NCBI GenBank assembly: GCA_046719465.1 | Contig: JBDNCV010000028.1 | Location: 1 to 32,420, forward strand | Direction: 5' to 3' | Origin: JANWYT01 sp046719465 | Lineage (GTDB): Bacteria > Chloroflexota > Anaerolineae > Aggregatilineales > Phototrophicaceae | DNA: 32,420 nucleotides | Part shown: positions 8,109 to 16,714 of the stretch, in pieces | Layout: each line of letters opens with the position of its first letter | Numbering within the stretch: position 1 is the first letter of the stretch | Notes under the pieces: model-generated | What the model was told of the DNA's origin: nothing | Seen by the model: only the letters and a program-made list of their open reading frames with translations | Database searches by the model: none | Program-made: the position numbers and the translations under genes

Positions 8109-8594
8109 TCAGGGGGACAAGTAGGGGTTGTGTTGAATGTGGGCGATGGCGATGGCGAGGCCATCCGCTGCGTCATCGGGCTTGGGCACTTCGGCGAGGT
8201 TCAAGAGGATGCGCACCATCTCTTGCATCTGCGCTTTGCCTGCGCCACCGTACTGCGACACCGTTTGCTTGACGATGTTCGGCTTGTACTCGTAAATCGG
8301 GACGCGCGCGCGCTGGAGCGCCAGCAGCACCACCCCGCGCCCCTGTGCGACGGTGATGGCAGTGGTCACGTTCTTGGCGAAGAACAGCTCTTCAACAGCG
8401 CCTGCATCAGGTTGATAGCGGGCGACGAGCGCGGTGATGGCCTCATAGATGGTGTCGAGGCGCTGCGGCATCGGCTGGTCGGGGGTGGTGCGGATGACCC
8501 CGTGATAGACAGACGAGAGCGAACCGTCGGCGGCTTCGTCGACGATGCCGATCCCGACCGTGGCCGTCCCGGGGTCAATGCCGAGGACGCGCAT
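8109..8594 (-). CDS. ruvC: Holliday junction resolvase RuvC
   Basis: Endonuclease that cuts four-way junctions symmetrically together with RuvAB. The four acidic catalytic residues of the family are in place: D7 (LGIDPG), E68 (VEELFF), D141 and D144 (DAADGLAIA). Length of 161 residues is standard. Its ATG shares one base with the yebC stop (TGATG), so translation is coupled. The stop lies 12 bases before the preferred ruvA start. Confidence 0.95.
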   Translation of the reverse strand: MRVLGIDPGTATVGIGIVDEAADGSLSSVYHGVIRTTPDQPMPQRLDTIYEAITALVARYQPDAGAVEELFFAKNVTTAITVAQGRGVVLLALQRARVPIYEYKPNIVKQTVSQYGGAGKAQMQEMVRILLNLAEVPKPDDAADGLAIAIAHIQHNPYLSP

Positions 8595-9346
8595 CAGCTC
8601 TCTAGCGCTTCGAGCAGCTCGGCGGTGATCTCCATATTGGAGGCGACGCTCTGCACGTCGTCCAGTTCTTCGAGGCGCTCCATGATGCGCATGTTCTTCA
8701 AGGCCGAGGCAGCGTCGATGCTGGTCTCGTTGGTGGCGATCCAGCGCAGGCCGGAATCCTCGATGGTGTAACCAGCCGCCGACAGCGCTTGTTCGACCGC
8801 GGCAAAGGCCTCGCGCGGGGTGTAGACGGTGAGCGTGCCTTCGTCGTTTTCGACGTCGTCTGCGCCTGCGTCGGCTGCGATCATGAACACCTCGTCATAG
8901 TCCAGCTTGTCACCCCCGAGCACGATCACGCCAGCTTGTTTGAACTGCCATGTGACGGAGCCGCTGGTGGCCAAGCTGCCACCGTTCTTGTTGAACACGT
9001 TCTTGATCTCGGCGAGTGTGCGGTTCTTGTTATCGGTGAGACATTCCACGATGAAGGCGATGCCGTTCACGCCGTAGCCCTCGTAGACCAACTCCTCCAT
9101 TGCAGCGCCGCCTTCCAGCTCACCCGTGCCTTTCTTGATGGCGCGCTCGATGTTTTCCTTCGGCATGTTGGCGGCGCGGGCCTTGGCAATGGCGAGTTTG
9201 AGCTTGGGGTTGGCGCTTTCGTCACCGCCGCCTTCACGAGCGGCGATCATGATGTCGCGGCCGAGGCGTGTGAAAATCTTGCCGCGCTTGGCATCCTCGG
9301 CGCCTTTTTTGCGTTTAATGGTAGCCCATTTACTATGTCCAGACAC
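8594..9346 (-). CDS. yebC: YebC/TACO1-family translation-associated protein
   Basis: A 250-residue YebC/TACO1 family protein, earlier annotated as a transcriptional regulator and more recently linked to relief of ribosome stalling. The N-terminal signature GHSKWATIKRKKGAEDAKRG and the conserved YEGYG and GSVTWQF stretches are present. The start is GTG at 9346 with an AGAGGG ribosome site 7 bases upstream. It leads the minus-strand cluster yebC-ruvC-ruvA-thyX, an arrangement very common in bacteria for the first three genes. Confidence 0.95.
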   Translation of the reverse strand: MSGHSKWATIKRKKGAEDAKRGKIFTRLGRDIMIAAREGGGDESANPKLKLAIAKARAANMPKENIERAIKKGTGELEGGAAMEELVYEGYGVNGIAFIVECLTDNKNRTLAEIKNVFNKNGGSLATSGSVTWQFKQAGVIVLGGDKLDYDEVFMIAADAGADDVENDEGTLTVYTPREAFAAVEQALSAAGYTIEDSGLRWIATNETSIDAASALKNMRIMERLEELDDVQSVASNMEITAELLEALES

Positions 9347-9392
9347 AGCGATACCCTCTTGCGCTTACACGTGTGTTGTGCATGACCCTAGT

Positions 9393-9398
9393 ATTATA
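9393..9398 (-). promoter_or_regulatory. Candidate -10 box for the yebC cluster
   Basis: The complement reads TATAAT, a perfect -10 hexamer, 47 bases before the yebC start. No convincing -35 box is visible 16-18 bases upstream. Tentative. Confidence 0.35.
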
Positions 9399-9490
9399 GC
9401 GTCAAATAACGCTAAAGGAATTACCGATCTTGATGTATACTGCTGGCCAGCAACGGTAAGGTCGGCTCGACTGGTTGGGGCGTACATTTC

Positions 9491-10822
9491 ATGACCATGC
9501 GTTACAACACAAGCCGCGTCGCACGGCAAGCGTGGGGCATCTTGATCGCCAGCTTTGTCTTGTTCTGGGTGTTGTGCATTGGTTTGAGCTTGGGGCTGTA
9601 TACGTTCTTGTTTGCGTCGACCGTGCCAATGCCCGCCCGGGTGGAGGTGGGGCGCGGGACGGCGCTCTTGATCACACCCGACTTAGCCGAGCGCGGTGTG
9701 CGCACGAGTGAGAACATCAGCGGGCGCACCGTCACGTTGAGCATGGATTCGCAGTCGCAGGCGGTGGTGTCGTTCTTCAACGGCGATGATGGCAATGAGG
9801 CGCGACAGACGCTGGCGACGGTGACGCTGTTTGCAAGCAGCGAGGTGCGCTTTAATCAAGCGACGATGCCGCGTTTCGACTGGACAGATGCAATTTACCG
9901 CGTGAGCCTGCGCGACTTCCGCGGGCAGATGGAAGTCGTTATCACAGATGACGGACGGCGGCCGTTCCGCATGCAGATCCTGACGGAGAGTGGACGTTTG
10001 ATCGACCTCAACGGGGCCGGACGTTACTCGATTGAGTCGAACGCGACGCGCGTCCGCGTGACGACGCTGCGCGGTGAAGCGGTCTTGTTCAGCAACGACC
10101 GCACGCAGAATCGCCTCATCCCGAGTGGTTCTGAGGGGGTGTTGTATGCTGAACGCACGGCTCCCAGCGTGTACCCCAGTCGTCGTAACCTCATCAACAA
10201 CGGCATGTTTGTCTTCATGAATGATCCGGTCAGTTTGGTGCTGCCAGAACGATGGGGCTGCACGAACGTGCAGGATGACCTGCCGCGCGGCGGGTATGTG
10301 ATGGATCGTGTGACGGGGCGGCCGATGCTGCGTTTGGTGCGCGGCGTGCCTGCCAGCAGTCACGGTGAAACGCGCTGCATCCAGCCCATCAGCGCCAACA
10401 GCGGCGATATCAGCCCATTCAACTTTCTTGAGCTTGAGGCGTCGTTTGTGATCAACCATCAATCGCTGCCAGATTGCGGCGAGCGCGGCAGTGAGTGCCC
10501 GTTGATGCTGCGCGTAAACTATATCGACGTTAACGGGTCAGAACGTGCGTGGTTTCAGGGGTTTTACACGATGAGCAACCCTGCGCTGGGGTATCCACCG
10601 CGCTGTGAGAGCTGCACCCAAGACCACCTCCAGATCAACCCGCGCGTGCTTTACACTTATCGCACTGGGAACCTATTTGCCACAATTCCAGCTTCGGCGC
10701 GGCCTGTGCGGATCACCAGCGTTGAGTTCTACGCATCTGGACATCAGTATGATGTGTTGGTGAACGAGATCGGGATGTATGTAGGCTACGTGGATACAGT
10801 GCCGGACTTCAGCGGCAGCTAA
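9491..10822 (+). CDS. Membrane-anchored extracytoplasmic protein, FecR-like pattern, unknown function
   Basis: A 443-residue protein with one strong membrane segment at about residues 15-38 and a large outside part. Residues 45-215 are rich in beta strands and include an iron-regulator FecR-like pattern (VTTLRGEAVLFSN, then GSEGVLYAE). The second half (about 230-435) has several cysteines, including CESC, and reads like a sugar-binding or jelly-roll fold by pattern only. I cannot name the family. It stands divergent from yebC, and the next plus-strand gene encodes a zinc-ribbon membrane protein. Confidence 0.7.
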   Translation: MTMRYNTSRVARQAWGILIASFVLFWVLCIGLSLGLYTFLFASTVPMPARVEVGRGTALLITPDLAERGVRTSENISGRTVTLSMDSQSQAVVSFFNGDDGNEARQTLATVTLFASSEVRFNQATMPRFDWTDAIYRVSLRDFRGQMEVVITDDGRRPFRMQILTESGRLIDLNGAGRYSIESNATRVRVTTLRGEAVLFSNDRTQNRLIPSGSEGVLYAERTAPSVYPSRRNLINNGMFVFMNDPVSLVLPERWGCTNVQDDLPRGGYVMDRVTGRPMLRLVRGVPASSHGETRCIQPISANSGDISPFNFLELEASFVINHQSLPDCGERGSECPLMLRVNYIDVNGSERAWFQGFYTMSNPALGYPPRCESCTQDHLQINPRVLYTYRTGNLFATIPASARPVRITSVEFYASGHQYDVLVNEIGMYVGYVDTVPDFSGS

Positions 10823-10887
10823 CTGGCAAAAACAGGCAGATGCTATATAGTGGGTAGGATAGTCACAGAGATGGGTTGGTCGATGGT

Positions 10888-11457
10888 ATGAACGACAACG
10901 TGCTAATTGGGGTGGCCGTCTACGCGGGCGTCGTTCTTGTCGTATTCTGGTTGGCAATGGTTGTATGGGCGTATCGGGACATGAAGGCGCGCTCGCGCGA
11001 TGGGCTGGCCAGCCTATTGGTGGCGGTGCTGGTGCTGGTGCTGAACGTGCCCGGGCTGTTTGTCTACATCTTAATGCGCCCGCGGGAAACGCTGGCTGAG
11101 GCCTATGAGCGCTCGCTGGAAGAGGAGGCGCTGCTCCAAGAGATTGAAGAAAAGCCTTCCTGCCCCGGGTGCGGCATGCGCGTACAGCTTAATTGGCAGG
11201 CCTGCCCCGTCTGCCACACGCGGCTGAAGAAAACCTGCGTAAACTGTCGCAATCTGCTCGACCTCTCGTGGACGCTGTGCCCGATCTGCGCGACGCCGCA
11301 GCCGCAGCACACCCCGGGCGATCAGGTTATCAACGCATCGCGTCATGTCGCGCGGCAAGCGCCCCCGCCGCCCGCGATCCCACAGAAGTGGTTAGCCTCC
11401 CAGCAGGGCGGGGCAGCAGCCAGCAGCGCCGAGCCGCGCTACGTTGATGACGTGTAG
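10888..11457 (+). CDS. Membrane protein with two zinc ribbons
   Basis: A 189-residue protein from ATG 10888 (an in-frame TTG at 10876 would add four residues). Two membrane segments (about 5-27 and 41-62) are followed by an acidic helix and a cytoplasmic tail with two CxxC pairs of zinc ribbons: CPGC...CPVC and CVNC...CPIC. The C-terminus is proline- and alanine-rich. Such double zinc ribbons often serve as protein-binding modules, but the partner is unknown. It ends three bases from the convergent hsp20 stop. Confidence 0.75.
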   Translation: MNDNVLIGVAVYAGVVLVVFWLAMVVWAYRDMKARSRDGLASLLVAVLVLVLNVPGLFVYILMRPRETLAEAYERSLEEEALLQEIEEKPSCPGCGMRVQLNWQACPVCHTRLKKTCVNCRNLLDLSWTLCPICATPQPQHTPGDQVINASRHVARQAPPPPAIPQKWLASQQGGAAASSAEPRYVDDV

Positions 11458-11460
11458 CCC

Positions 11461-11886
11461 TTAATCCTCGTGGTCAAGATCGACGGCTTGGCTGCGATCA
11501 ATCGGAAAGGTGATCGTCAGCGCCCCGTCTTTGAGCTTGGCTTTGGCCTCCGCAGAGCGCACGGGGACGTTGATCGTCACGCTGCGGGAGAAGGGGCCGA
11601 AGCGGCGCTCTTGCATGATAAAGTTGGCGTTGACGGGTGTCGGCTCGGGGCGTGTGTCGCCGCTGATGGTGAGAACGTTGTTCTCCATGTTGACTTCAAT
11701 GCTATCCGCGACGACGCCGTCAATGGCCGATGTGCGCACGATGAGGGTATCTTCTACCTCGTAGACATCTAAGCGAATGTTGCTGCCACCGATCGATTGG
11801 ACGGTCTGCACGCCTTGCTCTAAGACGCGGCCAACGATGTTGCGGAGGTTGGCCAGCTCCCGGGAGGGGTCAAATTTTTCGGGCAT
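11461..11886 (-). CDS. Hsp20/alpha-crystallin small heat-shock protein
   Basis: ATP-independent holdase of 141 residues that keeps unfolding proteins soluble for refolding by DnaK. The alpha-crystallin domain spans about residues 35-130 and contains the family stretch AKLKDGALTITFP (A-x-x-x-D-G-x-L type). The last residues lack the usual I-x-I tail. A GGAAGA ribosome site lies 5 bases before the ATG. It lies downstream of dnaK on the same strand, but a strong terminator separates the two, so it likely has its own promoter in the AT-rich 11890-11945 stretch. Confidence 0.9.
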   Translation of the reverse strand: MPEKFDPSRELANLRNIVGRVLEQGVQTVQSIGGSNIRLDVYEVEDTLIVRTSAIDGVVADSIEVNMENNVLTISGDTRPEPTPVNANFIMQERRFGPFSRSVTINVPVRSAEAKAKLKDGALTITFPIDRSQAVDLDHED

Positions 11887-11947
11887 GAGGTTCTTCCTAT
11901 GTCTTGATTTACTTAAGTATATACGTGTGTTGCTGCAAGAACGTTGT

Positions 11948-11976
11948 AAAAAGCTGAGCCACCCGAAGGTGGCTCA
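11948..11976 (-). terminator. Rho-independent terminator of dnaK
   Basis: On the minus strand a perfect 9-bp stem TGAGCCACC / GGTGGCTCA encloses a TTCG tetraloop closed by C-G, the especially stable UUCG type in RNA, followed two bases later by five T. It begins 14 bases after the dnaK stop. Confidence 0.85.
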
Positions 11977-11990
11977 CTGTGCGCGGTTGA

Positions 11991-13844
<1,854 letters not shown>

Positions 13845-13978
13845 ACGATACGCTCCTTCCTTTTGGACGTAAGCATAGCGGCCGCGTGTAAGAAGGCTGT
13901 CAGACGAACATCAACGAAATGTCAGAGGCACATTGGAAACACGTTGGTGTCCTGCGTGGCGTATCTGGATTGTTGTGG

Positions 13979-13984
13979 CATAAT
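13979..13984 (+). promoter_or_regulatory. Candidate extended -10 box for ppgK
   Basis: CATAAT preceded by TGG gives an extended -10 pattern (TGn) at 13976-13984, about 37 bases before the start codon. No clear -35 box is present. Confidence 0.35.
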
Positions 13985-14020
13985 CGATGACGGTTTAGAG
14001 GGTATCGAGGCAAAGTGACT

Positions 14021-14773
14021 ATGCAGGCGTTAGGCATTGACATTGGCGGGTCAGGGATCAAGGGCGCAGTGGTGAACGCCGAGACGGGCGAACTCGTCAC
14101 GGAGCGGCTGCGCATACCGACACCACAGCCCGCGACACCCTCGGCAGTGGCGCGCGTTGTGGCCGAATTGGTCGCGCTGCACCAGTGGCAAGGGGCGATT
14201 GGCTGCACCTTCCCCGCGATTATAAAGAATGGCGTGGCGTTCAGCGCGGCTAATGTGGACTCGAGCTGGATCGGCACGGATGCCGCCAAGCTGTTCGCCA
14301 CGGCAACGGGGTCTAATGTGACGGTGATCAACGATGCGGACGCGGCAGGCATCGCCGAGATGACGCATGGCGCGGGCGTGGGCGTCAAGGGCACGGTGAT
14401 CTTGCTGACGTTTGGCACTGGGATCGGCAGCGCGTTCTTCCGCGATGGGGTACTTGTGCCGAATACTGAGCTGGGGCACTTGCAGATTGACGGTTCGGTG
14501 GCGGAGCATCGGGCGTCGGATCGCGTCCGCGAGGAGAACGACATGTCGTGGAAGAAGTGGGGCAAGCGCGTCAGTGAGTACATGCGATATGTCGAGTTTT
14601 TGTTCTCACCGGATTTGTTTATCTTCGGTGGGGGCGTAAGCAGGCGCTTTGAGGAATTCGCGCCCTACTTGAACATCAAGACACCGGTAGTTCCGGCGGC
14701 GCTTCGCAATGATGCGGGCATTGTGGGCGCGGCGATGGCGGCGGTGCAGGCCCAAAGCGAAGTCACCTCATGA
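14021..14773 (+). CDS. ppgK: Polyphosphate glucokinase, ROK family (PpgK-like)
   Basis: Phosphorylates glucose to glucose-6-phosphate using polyphosphate, often also ATP. The stretch LGIDIGGSGIKGA at the N-terminus, PTPQPATP, CTFPAIIKNG, SWIGTDA, INDADAAGIAE and LTFGTGIGSA are typical of the PpgK branch of ROK kinases rather than of plain ATP glucokinases. Length (250 residues from ATG 14021) fits. GTG at 14015 is an alternative start; the GAGG ribosome site at 14007-14010 is 10 bases from the ATG and only 4 from the GTG. The stop overlaps the next gene by four bases. Use of polyphosphate is inferred from family resemblance. Confidence 0.9.
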   Translation: MQALGIDIGGSGIKGAVVNAETGELVTERLRIPTPQPATPSAVARVVAELVALHQWQGAIGCTFPAIIKNGVAFSAANVDSSWIGTDAAKLFATATGSNVTVINDADAAGIAEMTHGAGVGVKGTVILLTFGTGIGSAFFRDGVLVPNTELGHLQIDGSVAEHRASDRVREENDMSWKKWGKRVSEYMRYVEFLFSPDLFIFGGGVSRRFEEFAPYLNIKTPVVPAALRNDAGIVGAAMAAVQAQSEVTS

Positions 14774-15087
14774 GCAGTGACCTCCCAGAGTTTGAAAAAC
14801 GCCCACGCGCGCGCGTTATGCCGTTGATGCATGACGTATTCGGGCCAAGCATGGTATCACTCGAAGCATTTCCTGATGGGCACTTCCGCGTGATCTTTCG
14901 CCGTGGGGTGTTCACGCTTGCGGATGAAGCAGCAGAGCCATCCCGCTCGCAGTGGACGACGCTCAAGAAACGGCTTAAGCGGCGTGATCATCGCGTGTTT
15001 ATCTTCCGCGAGCATGGCAAAGCGCCATGCTCGGAAGCAGGCGGTGACTGCTACTATCTTGACTTTGGCTTTTTCCTCTACGACTGA
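14770..15087 (+). CDS. 105-residue protein of unknown function
   Basis: No family recognised. It starts in an ATGA overlap with ppgK, so it is translationally coupled to the kinase. The protein is basic in the middle (TLKKRLKRRDHR) and has a strand-rich pattern (SLEAFPDGHFRVIFRRGVFTL, and YYLDFGFFLYD at the end), suggesting a small mixed alpha/beta domain. Two cysteines (CSEAGGDC) lie near the end. Its last ten bases overlap the 3' end of the convergent response-regulator gene. Codon use looks like its neighbours. Confidence 0.7.
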   Translation: MSSDLPEFEKRPRARVMPLMHDVFGPSMVSLEAFPDGHFRVIFRRGVFTLADEAAEPSRSQWTTLKKRLKRRDHRVFIFREHGKAPCSEAGGDCYYLDFGFFLYD

Positions 15088-15821
15088 GCGGATGAACGAA
15101 AGTCAACGAAGCGATAACCTACGCCGCGCTCGGTGAGGATGTAGCGCGGGTTGGAGGGGTCTTCTTCGATTTTTTCGCGCAGGTAGTTCACGTAGAGGCG
15201 CACGTAATGGGCCTCGTCGCGGTACTCATAGCCCCAGACCTTCGCTAAGAGCTGGTCATGGGGCACTGTCCAGCCCGCATTTTCGATCAAGTGATACAGC
15301 AGGCGATACTCGGTGGGGCGCAGTTTGATGCGCTTGCCGTTGACGATCACCTCGCGCTGGTTGAAATCAACGCTGAGGCGATCATCAATGCGCAAGATGG
15401 CTTGCTCGGGTGAGGCAGAGGGCATATCGGCGCGGCGCAGCACGGCCTTGATGCGGCTGCTGAGTTCACGCGGGCCGAAGGGCTTGGTAACGTAGTCGTC
15501 CGCGCCCAGCTCCAGCCCATAGACTTTGTCGTTCTCATCCCCTTTGGCGGTGAGCATAATCACAGGGATGTTGGAGAATTCGCGCAGCATGCGCAGCGTT
15601 TCGAAGCCGTCGATCTCGGGCATCATGACATCGAGCAGGATGAGGTCAGGAAGTTGCGTGCGGACGGCTTCGAGCGCTTCGAGGCCCGTGTGCGCTTCGA
15701 TGACTTGGTGCCCCTCCAACTCAAGGTTCATGCGGATGAAGCCGATCATGCGCGGCTCGTCATCAACAACTAAAATGCGTTTTGCGTCTTTGCGGGTAGC
15801 TTTAGGCAGCACAGCGGGCAT
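15078..15821 (-). CDS. OmpR/PhoB-type response regulator (orphan)
   Basis: A 247-residue DNA-binding regulator. The receiver domain (about 14-130) has acidic pocket residues D20 and D21, phosphate acceptor D64 (LLDVMMP), T91 and K113 (KPFG). The winged-helix output domain (about 145-240) contains the LRPTEYRLL stretch and the usual RGVGYRF ending. No sensor histidine kinase is nearby. The gene follows an 80-residue unknown by 15 bases, downstream of the Ser/Thr kinase cluster on the same strand. This opens the possibility of cross-talk, but the sequence does not prove it. Confidence 0.92.
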   Translation of the reverse strand: MPAVLPKATRKDAKRILVVDDEPRMIGFIRMNLELEGHQVIEAHTGLEALEAVRTQLPDLILLDVMMPEIDGFETLRMLREFSNIPVIMLTAKGDENDKVYGLELGADDYVTKPFGPRELSSRIKAVLRRADMPSASPEQAILRIDDRLSVDFNQREVIVNGKRIKLRPTEYRLLYHLIENAGWTVPHDQLLAKVWGYEYRDEAHYVRLYVNYLREKIEEDPSNPRYILTERGVGYRFVDFRSSAQS

Positions 15822-15836
15822 TGTGGCACTTCTCTC

Positions 15837-16079
15837 CTAGTCGCGGTAGGGCAAAATGAACTCTGGCGCTTCTTCCCCACTGGGCAGCACCTGAATGTAG
15901 TTGATGCGCCACCACGGGTAGATGACGGTGGTTACCCCTTCATCAATGCCGAGGACTTCTTTGTCGCTGCGAGTGCGCGGGTTCTTGCCGATGATGCAGT
16001 TATCGGTGGGGGAAGGCAGCTCATCAACGTCGAGTTTGACTGGTTCAGAGTTTGCGATGTGAACGAGGATTTGGAGCAT
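15837..16079 (-). CDS. 80-residue protein of unknown function
   Basis: A small, strand-rich protein, MLQILVHIANSEPV at the N-terminus and PWWRINYIQVLPSGEE near the end. I do not recognise the family. I start at ATG 16079, where an AAAGGTG ribosome site lies 8 bases upstream; an in-frame GTG at 16100 would add seven residues. It lies 56 bases after the FHA gene and 15 bases before the response-regulator gene, so it probably belongs to the same transcript as one or both. Confidence 0.7.
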   Translation of the reverse strand: MLQILVHIANSEPVKLDVDELPSPTDNCIIGKNPRTRSDKEVLGIDEGVTTVIYPWWRINYIQVLPSGEEAPEFILPYRD

Positions 16080-16102
16080 ATGGACAACACCTTTCGTCAC
16101 AA

Positions 16103-16136
16103 GTTCGTTTTGCGTAGTTATAGCGCAAATTTGAAC
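16103..16136 (-). promoter_or_regulatory. Interrupted inverted repeat with -10-like box before the 80-residue gene
   Basis: GTTC and TTTTGCG on one side mirror CGCAAA and GAAC on the other, around TAGTTATAG. The complement of 16117-16122 reads TATAAC, close to a -10 box, but no good -35 is seen. It could be an operator, an internal promoter or a weak RNA stem between the FHA gene and the unknown gene. Confidence 0.3.
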
Positions 16137-16699
16137 TAGGTGAAATGCAAATATGCAACCAGCTTGCCAAAGCGTACTTCATCACCATCGCGCAGCAAGT
16201 GTGGTTGATGAGCTGGAAGGCGGAGGTTGTTCACAAACGTGCCGTTGGAGCTGCCTAGATCACAGATGAGCAGAGTATCGTTACGCATCTCAAGGCTGGC
16301 ATGCAGGCGGGATACGCCGTTCTCAAGCGCGCCGTAGGGCACAAGATCGATATCTGGCTGTGAGGGGTTCCCATGATCTACGCGCCCGATGATCAGTTTT
16401 TCTTTGGGCGTAATGCGCAGGCTGCGGCCGGTGTGCATAAAGCGAAATTGGATTGTCGATTTATCCGACAGATGGCCAGTGCCCCACGTGATGGCTGCTT
16501 CTGGTTCAAATGCGGGGACGGACGGCGCGGGCGGCGCAGCCACCGCAGGGGCGGAGGCTTCTTGAGTCATGATCGGTGGGGGCGCCGGAGGTGGCTCATA
16601 TGGCACATCACGGCGCGACAGATCAAGCTTCTTGCCGCATTCTTCGCAGAAGAAGATGCCATCACGATTGAGCGAGCCACATTCAGAGCACTTGATCAC
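16136..16699 (-). CDS. Zinc-ribbon plus FHA-domain protein
   Basis: A 187-residue phosphothreonine reader. An N-terminal zinc ribbon (CSECG...CEECG, residues 4-22) is joined by a proline- and alanine-rich linker (about 33-70) to a C-terminal FHA domain (about 82-187). The phosphopeptide-binding residues are present: IIGR, SRLHA and DLGSSNGTFVNN. No membrane segment. The start is GTG at 16699, 15 bases after the J-domain/VWA gene. Together with the kinase and phosphatase upstream it would read the phosphorylated state of a partner. Partner identity is unknown. Confidence 0.9.
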   Translation of the reverse strand: MIKCSECGSLNRDGIFFCEECGKKLDLSRRDVPYEPPPAPPPIMTQEASAPAVAAPPAPSVPAFEPEAAITWGTGHLSDKSTIQFRFMHTGRSLRITPKEKLIIGRVDHGNPSQPDIDLVPYGALENGVSRLHASLEMRNDTLLICDLGSSNGTFVNNLRLPAHQPHLLRDGDEVRFGKLVAYLHFT

Positions 16700-16714
16700 T
16701 GCTGCACCACACGG

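Noticed and set aside
7533..8771. Long open frame on the plus strand (412 codons) across ruvA and ruvC
   Set aside because: It is antisense to two genes with complete catalytic motifs and its translation shows no recognisable domain; a by-product of the GC-rich codon use.
13845..14014. CIRCE heat-shock operator upstream of dnaK
   Set aside because: No TTAGCACTC-N9-GAGTGCTAA or close variant is present.
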